The notes: generated from the sequence alone by a model not told the origin. Counted from the stretch's first letter, positions 34,270-46,623 are shown. The stretch is 64,000 nt of DNA from Heterohyrax brucei (GCA_028571685.1 CM053140.1:152381701-152445700); one strand, 5' to 3'. A program made the numbers and translations.

Positions 34270-37200
34270 TAGGGGACTTATACAATATTTGACCTTTTGT
34301 TACTGACTACTTTCACTCAGCATAACGTCCTCCAACTAAAACCAGGTTATGAGATGTTTCCTCTATCATCATTGTCATTTATCACTGCATAGTGTTCCAC
34401 TGAGTATATAAACCATAGTTTATCTATCCATTCTTCTGTTGTTGGGCATCTGGGTTGATTCCATCTTTTTGCTATTGTGGACTGTCCTGCAGTAAACATT
34501 TGTGTGCATGAATCAGTGGTGTGAATGGCCTTGATTCTGTAGGATATATTCCAAGCAGTGGAATTACTGGGTCAAATGGTATATCTAGATCCACTATTTT
34601 AAGGTAATGCCAGATTGCTTTCCAAAGAGGTTGCACCATTTTGCAATCCCACCAACAGTGTAGGAGAGTTCCGATTTCTCCTCAGCCTCTCAAGCATTTG
34701 TTGTTTTGTGTTTTTTGGATCATGGCCAACCTCACTGGGGTGAGAAGGTATCTTGTTGTCATTTTGATTTGAATTTCTTTAATAGCTAATGATCGTGAGT
34801 ATTTCCACATGTGTTTTTTGGCTGCCCACATCTCTTCTTTGGAGAATTGTGTGTCCATCTCCTTTGCCCATCACTTAACTGGATGATTTACCTTCTTATT
34901 GATATTTTGTAGTATTTTGTAGATTATGGAGATCAGGCATCAGTCTGACGTATAGTTGCTGAATATTTTCTCCCATTCTGTAGGTGGCCTTTTAATTCTA
35001 CTAATAAAGTCTTTGGATGAGCAAAAGTGTTTGATTCTTAATAGTTCCCATTTATCTATTTTCTCTTCTGTTGATTGTGGTTTGTTTGACTTTGAAGTGT
35101 ACATTGCATATTAAAACTTCTTTTGTTGTTCCTACTTTATCATGGACTAGCTGTATCATTTTAGATTTGATATTTAGGTCTTTTATCCACTTTGAGTTGT
35201 TTTTTGTATAAGGTGTAAGATATGGATCTTATTTCAATTTATTGCAGATGGATATCCAATTTTGCCAGCACCATTTGTTGAAGAGATTATTTTTATCCCA
35301 GCTTAATATCTTAGGGCCTTTGTCCAATATGAACTCTTCACAGGAAGATGGTGTCATCTCTGTGGTCTCAAATCTGTTCCATTGATCTATCTGTCTCCTT
35401 TTGCACCAGTACCAGGCTGTTTTGACTACTGTGATATTGTAGTAGGTTCTAAAATCAGGTAGTGAGAGGCCTCCCCGTGTATTCTTCTTCACTAGTATGG
35501 GTTTCTTCCCTTTCCAAACAAAATTGGTGATGTGTTTCTCCATATCATTAAAAAATGTCACTGGAATTTGTATTAAGATTGCATTATATAGGTGGATTGC
35601 TTTGAGCTAAATAGACGTTTTCACAATGTTAAGTCCCCCTATCCATGAGCGGGATAGGTTTTTCAATTTATGTAAGTCTCTCTTAGTTTGTTGTAGTAAG
35701 GGGCTGTAGTTCTCTTTGTAAACGGCTGTTATTTCTCTGGTAAAATTTATTCCTAGGTAGTTTATCTTATTAGGGTCTATAGTAAATGGTATTGACTTGG
35801 TGATTTCATCCTTAATAATCTTGTTGTGAGTATAAAGGAATGCTACGATTTACTTGCGTTTATCTTGTATCATGAGATTTTGCTGAACACTTCTATCAAT
35901 TTGAGCACTTTACAAATGGATTCTTCAGGATTCTCTGCATATGCAATCATATCATCTGCAAATAGGGAGATTTTTACTTCTTCTTTGCCAATGCAGATGC
36001 CCTTGATTTCTTGGTCTTTTCTAATTGCTCTGGCTAGAACTTCTAGTACAGTGTTGAATAGGAGAGGTGAGAGTGGGCGTCCTTGTCTAGTTCCCATTCT
36101 CAAGGAAAATTGTTGCAGTCTCTCTCCATTCAGGATGATGTAGGCGGTTGGCTTTGTATAAATGGCCCTTATTGCGTTGAGGAATTGGCTATCTATTCCC
36201 AATTTGCTGAGAGTTTTTAGCATGAATGGAAGTTGGACTTTATTAAATGCCTTTTCTGCGTCAATAGACAAGATCAGGTGATTCTTGTCTTTTGTGTTCT
36301 TTATGTGGTTGATCACATTAATTCTTTTTCTGATGTTGAACCAGCCTTGGATCCCTTGTATGAATCCAACTTGGTCATCATGGATTATTTTTTGGATATG
36401 TTGTTGTATGCTGTCAGCAAGAATTTTGTTGAGGATTTTTGCATCTAGATTCATGAGTGATATCGGTCTGTAGTATTCCTATTTCGTTGGGTCTTTCCCT
36501 GCTTTGGCATCAGGGTTATGCTGGCTTCATAGAATGAATCTGGGAGTATTCCTTCCCTTTCTATACTGTGAAATAGTCTCAGTAGTACTGTAGATAACAC
36601 TTCTATAAAAGTGTGGTAGAATTTTGTGGTGAAGCCCTGACTTTTTTTTTGTTGGTAGCTTTGTGATGATTTTTTCAATCTCTTCCTCTGTAAAGGGTTT
36701 ATTAGGTTGTTCTGCGTCACCTTGTGATAATTCTTGTAGATTATATGAATCTAAGTATTTGTCCATTTCCTCAAGTTTTCACATTTTTTAGAGTACAGTC
36801 TTTTGTACTATTCCGTTACAATATTTTGGATTTCTGATGGATCTGTTGTGACAACTCCCCTCTCATTTCTTATTTGGGTTGTTTGTTTCCTTCCTTGTTT
36901 TTCTTTAGTAAGTGTAGCCAGTGGTTTGTCAATCTGGTTGACCTTTAAAACAAACAGCTTTTGGTCTTTTCAATATTTTCAATTGTTCTTCTATTCTCTA
37001 ATTCATTTCGTTCTACTCTGATCTTTATAATCTGTTTTCTTCTGTTGCCTGAGGGATTCCTCTGTTCTCTCTCTGCTTGTTCAAGCTGTAGGGTTAGTTC
37101 TTTGGTTTGGTTCTCTCTTCCTTCCATATGTGTGCAATTATGGAGATAAACATACCTCTGTGCACTGCTTTGACTGTATCCCATAGGTTCTGGTAGGAAG

Positions 37201-38038
37201 TGTTTTCATTCTCATTGGAATCCATGAATTTCGTCATTTCACCCTTGATTTCTTCTATAACACATCTTTTCTTGAGCAAGTGTTGTTCAGTCTGTATGAG
37301 TTCTACTTTCTATCTGTGTTTTTTTCTGCTATTGATTTAGCCTTTTATGGCTTTATAATCTCGGAAGGTGCTTTGCATTAATTCAGTGATGGATTTTGCT
37401 GAGAATTGCTTTATGTCCTGATACATGGTCTATTCTGGAGAATGTTCTGTGTGTACTGGAGAGGAAGGTGTAGTTGTCTGCTGGTGGATAGAAAGTTCTG
37501 TATATGTCGATGAGGTCTAGTTGGTTAATTGTGGCAATAACGTCTTCTGTGTCTTCATTGAGCTTTTTTCCAGACTATCCAATATGGAGAGTGGAGTGTT
37601 GAGGTCTCCTACCATTATTGTGGTGTGATCTAGCTCCTTTTTGAGTGCAGTCAGTGTTTCTTCGACGTATTTAGGTGCTCTAATGTTAGGTGCACAAATA
37701 TTTAATATATTTAAGTTTTCCTTGTGTATTGAACCTTTCAGCAATATGTAATGTCCACCTTTGTCCACGATGGTGGTTTTTATATTAAAAGCTATTTTAT
37801 CTGAGATTAGAATTGACACATCTGTTTTTCTTTGTACATTGTTAGCTTGATATATATTCTTCTACCCTTTAATTTTCAGTTTGTTCACATATTTAAGTCT
37901 AAGGTGGGTTTCTTGTAGGCAACATATGGATGGATCATGTCTTTTGATCTAAGATGTCACTCGATGTCTCTTTACTAGAGTGTTCAGTCCCTTCACATTC
38001 AATGTAATTATGGACACATGTGTGTTCAGTGCTGTCAT
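34270..38038 (-). pseudogene. L1-I ORF2 (endonuclease and reverse transcriptase), broken
   Basis: The ORF2 start fits an ATG at 38038 (MTALNT, as in MAALNT at 56989). Endonuclease text is seen at 37517-37819 with the conserved 'GDLNTPLS'. RT is open for 194 codons at 35870-36454 with '[10 protein letters not shown]', '[11 protein letters not shown]' and an intact FADDM catalytic motif. The C-terminal region is open at 35229-35561. ORF2p normally nicks the target and reverse-transcribes L1 RNA. Several frameshifts and stops split the roughly 1250-codon frame, for example between 36454 and 36766 and around 37300. Confidence 0.85.
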
Positions 38039-38879
38039 TGTGATATGTTTGTTTTTGTGTTGATGTTTTCTCTGTTCTTATTAATCTGTTCTGGTACTTT
38101 CTTCTTTGTAAGTTGATTTTTCACCTTTTTCAGGGTTGGTTTTGAGGCTGTTGAGACTCCTGTATTGCATTTCTTCATTTGATATATTTCCTCTTTATTG
38201 TGCTTTAAAGCTGCCCCACGACCCTCCTTAATAAACTGTGGATATAGCCAATTTTAATTACTTCCACTCTTATTAACTTCCTCTCTTGCCACATCTGGCA
38301 CCCCAGGAATTGATTCTGGGAAGGGTCTGAAGCCAAGAGGGACAGGAAAGGGGATGGAAAAACTCACTCACACAAGAAACACATTACACAAGATAAAGTT
38401 GAGGCCAGGTGGGACCAAGGTCTCTGATGGAGAACAATGGCTCACCGATCCTCTTTTACAAGCTTTATTTGTATACTTAACAGGTAGGAAGACAACAGGG
38501 CCACAAGCACTGCCAAGAATGGTCATAATCTTTAAAAGATGTTTTTGGATTTGTTACAGAGCACATGGATGTCTTGTCTTCAAACGAAGCACAGGAACAA
38601 GGAAATAGTTTACCCTGAGCTTATTATTCTGCAAGCAGTTTTAAGGTTCCAAACAGAGAAGTACAAACATGAGGAAAGGGGAGGGAGAGGGCAAGGGGGC
38701 TAGGACACAGCAGCTCCCAGCCCACAGCCCTCTCCATCTGGAAGGACTAAAATGACTGTAGTATATCTCTCTTTTCAATATGATAACATCATAGTTTACA
38801 TGATCTGATAACTGGATTATTTCTTTCACTATTGCAGTTTTGACTGAGTTTGGAGCCTAATTTGCTTTGAAAATATAAA

Positions 38880-39800
38880 GTGAGTGGTTTTGTTCTTCTC
38901 TTCAAAGAGATTCTTTGAGTATTTCTTGTAGCTTTGGTTTGGTTTTGACAAAGTCTTTGAGTTTCTGTTTCTCTACGACTGTGTTAATTTCATTTTCACA
39001 CTTGAAAGACAGTTTTGCAGGATATGTAATTCTTGGTTGGAAGTTCTTCTCCTTCAAGGCTTTGAATGTATCATACCACTGTCTCTGTGACAGCATTGTT
39101 TCTGCTGAGAAATCTGACAAAATCCTGCAGGGTTTCCTTCTGAATGTTAGTTTTGCTTTGAGTCTTGCTGCCTTTAGGAATTTCTATTTCTGTTCTATTT
39201 TGTTAAGCTTCATTATGTCTTGGAGTCTTTCTTTCTGGGATCTGTAGTGAGTGGTCTTTGATATGCATCTTGGGTATCTATACTCTCTTCTTTCGTAATT
39301 TCTCGGAAGTTTTCTGTCAGCAGCTCAGCAACAATACTCTCTGTGTTCTCAGGTGTCTTATCCTGTTCAAGAACTCCAATTAATCACAGGTTGTTCCTCT
39401 TAATAGGGTCCCACGTGTTTCTCAATGCTTCTTCATTTTTCTTGTTTCTTTTTTCTGATTTCTCCTCATGAAAATCTATTTTCCATTTGTTCCATTCTGT
39501 TTTCTTGGCTTTGAATTGAAGTGTCTATGTCTTTGATTTTGTTCTTGATCTGTTGGATTTCAGAGTACTGATGCACCACCATTTAGAACAGCTGGCATAA
39601 TTTTTCATTTTTCTCTGCTGCATTTTCTATAAGTTGTAGGAGGGCTCTATGTATAATCCTTTTGTATTCACCTTCTAATAATTTCCAAAATGTTTCTTTA
39701 TCTGTAAAGTTCTTTGGTTGTTTCTTTTGGGGACCTTCAGAAACCATGGGTGATTTCTTCATTATGCCTTTTCTCCAGAGTTTGCTGCTTTTAGGGAATC
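38880..39800 (-). pseudogene. L1-I ORF1, broken
   Basis: The C-terminal RNA-binding domain is readable at 38902-39120 (FQPRITYPAKLSFKCENEI, then KQKLKDFVKTKP). In the related L1-F the start reads MPKKQ at 43729. Here the equivalent codons near 39800 read ATT CCC TAA, so both the initiator and the third codon are lost. ORF1p would coat L1 RNA as trimers. This copy is dead. Confidence 0.75.
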
Positions 39801-39960
39801 CTGTGAGTCAACAGAGGCTGGGAGTGATTCTGTGAGGATGGACTGCAGTTGTTTCTCTAGGCTGTCTTAAAATGAAAGATAAAAGGTATGTGACAACTTC
39901 CAAAGTCAGTCAGGTTTTCAGGTGTGCAGGTGCCTCTTCCCAGCTGGGAAAGTAAGTACC

Positions 39961-40460
39961 TGTCATGGTTGGAATTGTGTCCCCCAAAATTTATGCAGCC
40001 ACGTGGCTGGGATATGGTTCCCAGTATCTTGGGACTGTCCTCCATTGTGTGGTTTTGCTAACCTGCATGTTAAAGGATTAGGGTGGGGCTGTGAATTCCT
40101 GCTGTAGGGGGAGTTTCCCTGGAGTATGGCTTGCCCTACCCTTAATGCTTTTAGCTTGCGAGGAATAAAAGGAAAAAGAAACAAAGGACAATTTGAGATC
40201 CTCGCTACCATGAAGCAAGCAGCACCGGGAGCAGAGCGCATCCTTCAGACTAGAGGTTGTTGTGTCAGGACGCTCCCTGGACAAAGACTGATGCAATACC
40301 GGACTTTCCTCCAGAGCCAACAAGGGGAAAACCTTCTCCAGGAGCGGACACCCTGAATATGGACTTGCAACCTACTGGACTGTGTAAGAATGAATCTTGC
40401 TTTGTTAAAGCCATCCACTCTGTGGTATTTCTGTTAGAGCGGCACTAGCTGACTAAAACA
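39961..40460 (+). mobile_element. Solo LTR, ERVL-MaLR-like, with 5-bp TSD
   Basis: Exactly 500 bp starting TGTCATGG and ending CTAAAACA (TG...CA), flanked by GTACC at 39956-39960 and 40461-40465. The 5' part ('ttgtgtcccccaaaattta') and the 3' part ('gccatccactctgtggtatt') fit MaLR-type LTRs. A TATA/poly(A)-like AATAAAA lies at 40164. No internal retroviral sequence is present, so this is a solo LTR left by recombination. It is younger than L1-I, whose 5' UTR it interrupts. The related LTR at 46061-46623 is in the other orientation. Confidence 0.9.
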
Positions 40461-41129
40461 GTACCTCTATATTGAACCCCAGATGTTATAAAGTAGTTCA
40501 AAATACAGAAAGGCTACTGCGCTGCTGGCCTCTACTGCCAGGCCTCAGCCATAGGTGACACTCTAAAATACTACTTTTCTGCCAGAAAAGCACTCTCCTC
40601 CAGGAAGGTGCTGCCTCCCAGCATTGGAATTAGATCTACCTGAGGCCTCCCGGTGGATGTAACCTCCTTCCTGTGAAACAAGATGGTGTCCCTCAGAAGC
40701 CCTCCGCCTGCCTCAGTACAGACTACTCAGTGGTGGAATTGGAAAGAGAGGCCAAAGTTGCCAAGATGCACAGAGTTCAATGCCGGGCCCTTAAATCATG
40801 GCAATTTTGCCCACCGATCCCACCATCTGTGCTTCTGAGATATGCTGCTGGTGAAGTTCAAGCTCCTCCAGCCAACTAAGACAGAGGAAAAAATTTAAAA
40901 TGATTAGTTACCTTTGGTCCTTGAAAGCCAACACTCAAACAAGACTGCGAGATGGCAAAAGAGAAGAGGTTTTCCTTTCAGTGGTATGACGTCCAAATTA
41001 ACAGGCTTATGATTTGCCCTAGGGCTCACTAGGCATCAGGAGGGCTACATTTAATTATCAATTCAGGTCTTGATTTCCAGAGGGATTAAGGAGATGTGTG
41101 TTTAGTCTGCCATCTTGACTCCGCCTCCC

Positions 41130-41710
41130 CTTTGTAACATTTTAATAGTTTGAGTTTTGTTAAGAATTGGTTTGTGGCCTATTATGTGGTAAACTCTGGA
41201 GAACGCTCCATGTCCACTGGAAGTGAAAGTATACTTGGCTGACATTAGGTGGAGTGTTCTGTTTGTATCTGTCAGATCAGAATGGTTGATTGTGGCATTT
41301 AGGTCTTCCATGTCTTTATTGAGCTTTCTGATTGGTGTTCTCTTCTTTAGTGAAAGTGTGCATTGAAGTCTCCTACTATTACTGCAAAGCTATCCATTTT
41401 GATTTTCAGTGCAACTAGAGGTTTTCTTTTACTTGGTATTTTGAAGTGCTATCATTGGGTGCATAAATATTTAATATGATGATGTTCCCCTGTAGTATTG
41501 AGCCTTTAATTGCTATGTACTGTTCATTTTTATCCATTGTGGTGGATATTACTTCAAAGTCTATTTTATCGGAGATTATTGCTGCTACTTCTGCTCTTTT
41601 GTGGAACTTTCATCTTGATAGATTGTTTTCCAATTTTTGATTCTGAGTTTGTTTCTATCTTTAAGTCTGAGGTATGTCTCTTGTAGGCAAATTAGAGATA
41701 GAGTGTGAGT
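41130..41710 (-). mobile_element. L1-E part 2: endonuclease region
   Basis: Continuation of L1-E after the L1-I insertion. It covers the linker and endonuclease text up to about 41710 ('taagtctgaggtatgtctct' complements the QETYLRLKD region). At 41711 the L1 order jumps back about 600 bp, so a second 5' region (L1-F) starts there. Confidence 0.7.
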
Positions 41711-44700
41711 TCCACTTTCTATTTTTTTTTCTACTATTGATTTTGACTTACTGACTTTGTGGCCTGAGAAGATGCTTTGCAATAATTCGATGGTATAGAT
41801 TTTGTTGAGATTTGCTTTATGTCCCAACACCTGGTGTATTCTGGAAAATGTTCCATGTGCGCTGAAGAAGAAGGTGTAGTTATCTGTTGATGGATAGAAA
41901 GTTCTGTACATATGTCAATGAGGTCTAATTGGTTAATTGTGGCAATAGGGTTTTCTGTGCCTTTATTGAGATTGTTTTCTAGACAATCTGTCCAGTATTG
42001 ACAGTGGAGGGTTGAAGTCTCCCCTATTACTGTGGAGTGATCTATCTCGTTTATGAGTGTCATCAGTGTTTCTTCAACGTATTTAGATCTTCCAGTATCG
42101 GATGCATAAATATTGAAAATGGTTTTGTCTTGCGTGTGTACTGAATTTTTCAACAATGGTGTACATCCTTGTCCGTGATGGTGGATTTTACATTAAAATC
42201 TATTTATCTGAGATTAGTATAGGCACACCTGTTGTTCTATGTGTATTGATAGCTTGATATATATTCTTTCATCCTTTAATTTTCAGTTGATTCATATGTT
42301 TAAGTCTAAGCTGAGTTTTTTGTAAGCAACATATGGACGGGTAGTATCTTTTGATCCAAGATGCCACTCATTGTCTCTTTACTGAAGCATTGAGTCCATT
42401 CATGTGCAATGAAATTATTGATAGGTATGTGTTCAGTGTTATCATTGTGATATGTTTATTTTTCTGTTGATATTTTTTCTGTTGTTTTTATTAATCTGTT
42501 TTGGAACATTCTTCTATGCGAGTTGATTTTTCATCTTTTTCAGTGTTGATTTTATGGCTGTTGAGACTCTTGTTTTATACTTCTTGATTTGATATGCTGC
42601 ATGTTTATTGCGCTTTGTGGCTTTGCTGTGATCCCCCTTAAAAGTCTATGTTTAAACCCAGTTTTAACTACTACAAGTCTTATTAACTTCCTCTCTATCT
42701 GGAAGGACTATAATGACTGTAGTACATACCTCTTTTTAATATGATGACATCATAGTTTTCATGATATGATTACTGGATCTCTTCTTTTAATATTATAATT
42801 TTGATTGAGTTTGGAGCCTTCCCTAATTGAGTAGGTTTCTGGACCATGTGATCTGTATTTCCTCCTGCGATATAAAATTAATGGTTTTGTTCTTCTAAGC
42901 CAAAAGCTTCTTTCAGTATTTCTTATAGCTTTGGTTTGCTTTTGACAAACTCTCTGAGTTTCTGTTTCTTTGTGAATGTCTTAATTTCATTTTCATATTT
43001 GAAAGATAGTTTTGCAAGATATGTAGACAAAAGCCTACAGGGTTTCCCTCTGAATGTTAGCTTTGCTGCCTTTAAGAGTTTTTGTTTGTGTTTCATTTTG
43101 TTAAGCTTGATTATCGTATGTCTTGTAGTCTTTCTTTTGGGATCTACATTCAATGGCATTCAATATGCATCTTGCATACCTATATTCTCTTCTTTCAGAA
43201 TTTCTGGGAAGTTTTCTGTTAGCAGCTCAAAGACAATACTCTCTGTGTTCTCAGGTATCTTGCCCTGTTCAGGAACTCCAATTAATCATAGATTGTTCCT
43301 CTTAATAGGATCCCACATGCTTCTTAATGCTTCTTAATTTTTCTTGTTTCTTTTTTTCTGATTTCTCCTCATAGATGCTGGAGCTGGTAGTTCTGTCTTC
43401 CAAGTCAGAATGTCTCTTCCATTTTTTCAATTCTGTTTTCTTGGCTTTGAATGGAAGTTTCTATGTCTTTGATTTTGTTATTGATCTATTGGATTTCAGA
43501 GTACTGGTGTTCTATCTGATCGAACAGCTTAATTTTTCATTTTGCTCTGTTGCATTTTGTATAAGGTCTAGCAGGGCTCTATAAATAATCCTTTTTACTC
43601 ACCCTCTGATAGGTTCAGTAAGGCTTCTTCATCTAGGAAGTTCTTTGGATCTTACTTTGGTGGGCCTTCTAAAGCCATAGGTGAATTCTTCCTAATATTC
43701 TGGTCCAAAGTTTCTTGCTTTTTGGGCATCTGGAAGTTGTTTTGTTTCTCTGGTGTTGCTTTTACAGGGTTCAAGCTCAGTCTGAAAAGGAAGTTGATCA
43801 CCAGACACCTGTATATACTACAGATACTTGGCTCAGCAGAACCTCTGGGGTAGCAGGTTCTGCCTCTTGATTGGCTAAGACACAGGCCCACTTACAGAGT
43901 CACTGGAGAGCCATCAACTGACTGTATAATGTTACACAGTAAAAGCTGGAAGAGAAGCTGTCCAGAGGCACTGAATTTATTTCTCTATTGTAAGGTAAAA
44001 GTAAGTTGGATCCAACTTCATGGCATTTGGGTTGACTGGCAAGGTAAAAGATGTTTGACAGCTTCCAAAATCAGTCAGGCTATCAGGTGCAAAAGTTCCT
44101 CTTCCTAGCTGACAAAGTATGCACATCTATATAGAAGACAACTTTACTGCCTGAAAAGCGCTCTCTGGGTAGACACTGCCTCCCATCCCGGGAATTAGGT
44201 CCAGCTGAGGCCTCTGTATAGGAAACTCAATCTCCTAGTGAATCAAGATGGCATCCTGCACAAGCTCCCCTGCCTGCCTTGGAAAAGGCTATTCAATGGC
44301 AGAGATATGGAGATTCCAAGAGATAGAGAGAGTGGTTAGAAGTGCCAAGTTGCACAGATTCCAAAGCCAGGATCTCAAAACATGGTGAGTCCACTCCCCA
44401 GTCTCATCAGCAGTGTATCTGAGCCATGATGCTAGTCACCTCAGCCCATCCTGCTGGTCAAGATAGAGAAAAAAAGTCAAAATGGCAATTTACCTTTAGT
44501 CTGCGAGAGCTGGGACTCAACAAGGGTGGGGGTTGGCAAAACAGGAGAAATTTTCTGCTCAGTGGTATGTAGACCAAATAGACAACCCGATGACATGTCC
44601 TAGGGCTTCCTATGTTTCCAGAAGGCTCCATTTAATTATCAGTTTAGGCCTTGGTTTCCAGAGGGATTTTGGAAGATGTATGTTTAGTCTGCCATCTTGA

Positions 44701-44712
44701 CTCTGCCTCTCC
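41711..44712 (-). mobile_element. L1-F 5' half: endonuclease, ORF1, 5' UTR
   Basis: Minus-strand L1 that parallels 37300-41116 of L1-I, ending in the same 5' terminus ('gccatcttgactctgcctct' at about 44692-44711). It has no RT, C-terminal or 3' UTR part of its own; its left edge joins L1-E head to tail. ORF1 relics are at 42923-43159 (CTD) and 43652-43729 (N-terminus, MPKKQETLDQNIRKN). Confidence 0.75.
42923..43159 (-). pseudogene. L1-F ORF1 C-terminal relic
   Basis: A 78-codon frame with 'TYLAKLSFKYENEIKTFTKKQ' split by small changes; the C-terminal RNA-binding domain of L1 ORF1p. A deletion near 43027 relative to L1-I removes the stretch encoding 'GYVILGWK..' on the other strand, so the domain is incomplete. 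Confidence 0.65.
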
Positions 44713-45040
44713 AGAACTTTTTCATTGTAGAAAATTGGCTGACTTTGTTTCAGGGTCACATTAGTACACCCAAGTTTCATTACCAGTGATAACATGGTTG
44801 AAAACATGGTCTTGCCTCTCCAAAGGTCTTGGCAACTTTTGACTTATGACAACACACAAAAACATACAAGAACAAAAATGAAGTCCACTCAGCAAGACAC
44901 CACCACATGTCAAGGTGAACACAGCTGTGAGACACTGATACACCAAGGTTATGAAACCTTACTGAGTTGTTTGTACAGTGCTGCCAATGTAAGCACATTG
45001 TGGCAAGTTTACAAATGTAATTGTCAGATCTGATAATATC
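44713..45040 (-). pseudogene. Mariner-type transposase relic (central domain)
   Basis: The minus strand near 44761-44830 reads 'VITGNETWVY', then a stop, then 'CDPETK'-like text. This is the Tc1/mariner signature around the first catalytic aspartate (TGDETW). Here that Asp is Asn and a stop follows, so catalysis is impossible. The right edge ('gcaagtttacaaatgtaatt') resembles the end of the MITEs. It lies against the 5' end of L1-F. Confidence 0.7.
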
Positions 45041-45046
45041 ACAAAT

Positions 45047-45265
45047 CTCAAGAATAGTAAACCTTTGTCTCACACATTTTGGACATTTTATTAGGAGAGA
45101 TTGTTTCCTGGAGAACAACATCAAGCTTGGAGAAGTAGTGAGCCAGCAAATAAACAAATAAAAGGAAGATCCTCAATGAGATATTGATACAGTGGCTGAT
45201 ATTTCCTTCTGTTGTGTATGGGGTTGCTATGAGACTGAGCCAATTCAATGGCACTTAAAAAAAAT
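45047..45265 (+). mobile_element. RTE 3' end fragment
   Basis: A plus-strand RTE tail ('ggaagatcctcaatgagat' to 'gagccaattcaatggcactta'), 5'-truncated and ending in an A run. Confidence 0.75.
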
Positions 45266-45395
45266 CAGAGATCTTCCAGTAGTTTCATCACAAAGGTACA
45301 GATACATTGGAAATGCACTAGAGAACAGAACTAGAAAAAATACAGCTTACAAGAACAATTACAAAGTCATCTCAATAGATGTAAACAAATGCATG

Positions 45396-45876
45396 TGTTG
45401 TGTGCTAAATTGTGCTGCTCTCCATATACGTGTGTTGAAATCCTTCCCACTGATTCTGTGGATTTGTTTCTGTTTGGAAACAAGGACTTTTCTTGTATTT
45501 TGCTAATGAGATTCTACCAGAGGAAGACGAGTCCTAAACGTGATTATTTCTTGATGGTGTCTCTTAAAAACTCAAAAAAACAAAATCCATGACTATGAAG
45601 TCAATTCTGACTCATAACAAGTCTTGAAAGAGTAACATAAACACGAAGGCAGATGGCATGTGACAACAGATATGTACAACAGATGCATCTACAAGGTCAG
45701 GAACTCTGGGATTATCAGCTACTAGAAGTTGATATAGACAGAGACAAATACTTCCCTAGAGCCACTTCCTGAATTTAGACTTCTGTCCTTCTCACTTAGA
45801 AAAGTTTTGTTTTTGCTTTTTAAAACTACCCACTTGTGGTAATTTTTTGTTGTCACAGCACTAGTTAACTAAGACA
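45396..45876 (+). mobile_element. MLT1-like LTR (ERVL-MaLR)
   Basis: It begins TGTTGTGTGCTAAATTGTG and ends 'cactagttaactaagaca'. The middle matches MLT1 LTRs ('gatgcatctacaagg', 'cttccctagagcc'). The flanks GCATG (45391-45395) and GCATT (45877-45881) fit a decayed 5-bp duplication. A SINE fragment lies inside at about 45572-45625. No internal retroviral sequence is attached. Confidence 0.8.
45572..45625 (-). mobile_element. SINE tail fragment inside LTR
   Basis: Complement of the SINE tail ('atgaagtcaattctgactca') following an A-rich run. Only about 50 bp remain. Confidence 0.6.
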
Positions 45877-46060
45877 GCATTTATAACATTTCAAACATAG
45901 CCATGATATCCATAAACCATTCATGCATACTTACATAATCAGATATATACAGAGCCAAAGCTTCATGTGAAAGTGTCATACACAATATTCTAAATGCTAA
46001 GTATTTATTATAAGAAATCCATGTAAAATTTAGAATGAGACTAGACTATTTATAAATCCT

Positions 46061-46623
46061 TGTCTTAGTCATCTGGTGCTGCTCTAACAGAAACAGATGA
46101 CTTTAACAAAGAAAAGCTAATTTTCACATAGTCCAATAGGTTGGAAATGAAGATTCAGGATGCTGGCTCCTGGGAAACTCACTCTCTCTGTCAGTTGTGA
46201 AGGAAGGTCCTTGCATTGCATCAGTTTTTGTTAAGTCTGAGAGCATCTTGGCACAGGAATCTTGGGTTTGAAGGACGCACTAGATCTGAAGGACATGCTC
46301 TGCTCTCAGAACTTCTTTCTTGATGTTACGAGATTCCCAGTTCTGTGCTTGCTTCTCTTTCCTTTTGTCTCTTGTAGTATAAAAGGATAACAGACACAAA
46401 CCACGCTCTAGGGAAACTTCCTTTATATTGCAGCAGGGAAGAAGTTACCTTACAATCTCACCCTAATCCTCTTTAACACAATCCAGTCTATTAACTACAG
46501 ACAGAGATTAGGATTTACAGTATAGGAAAATCACAAAATACAGGACAATAACACAACACTGGGAATCATGACCCAATCAAATTGCTACACACATTTTTGG
46601 GGTACACAACTTAATTCAGGACA
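46061..46623 (-). mobile_element. Solo LTR, ERVL-MaLR-like, with 5-bp TSD
   Basis: On the minus strand it starts TGTCCTGAATTAAG and ends GACTAAGACA, with a perfect ATCCT duplication at 46056-46060 and 46624-46628. It aligns along its length with the LTR at 39961-40460 ('gattcccagtgttgtg', 'ggattagggtgagattgt'). It is a solo LTR with no coding sequence. Confidence 0.88.

Larger units (their letters stand above)
33301..41129 (-). mobile_element. L1-I, near full-length L1 (about 7.3 kb)
   Basis: One minus-strand L1 with both ends. The 3' tail is at 33301-33330 (T-rich, then 'gattgagtgaaaacgtacat'). The 5' terminus is at 41129 (complement of 'gccatcttgactccgcctccc'). The order is 3' UTR to about 34270, ORF2 34270-38038, spacer, ORF1 about 38880-39800, then 5' UTR. 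A 500-bp solo LTR plus its target duplication lies in the 5' UTR. The flanks CTTTGTAACTTTTC (33287-33300) and CTTTGTAACATTTT (41130-41143) are a near-perfect target duplication. Both ORFs are broken, so the element cannot move on its own. Confidence 0.88.

Noticed and set aside
38280..38640. Possible exon with splice-like sites in the L1-I spacer
   Set aside because: The 84-codon frame at 38354-38608 is antisense within L1-I between ORF1 and ORF2 text. Part may be a small insertion, but no coding signature is visible.
40078..40448. Several overlapping 60-90 codon frames
   Set aside because: They lie inside a non-coding solo LTR on both strands and show no retroviral protein motif.
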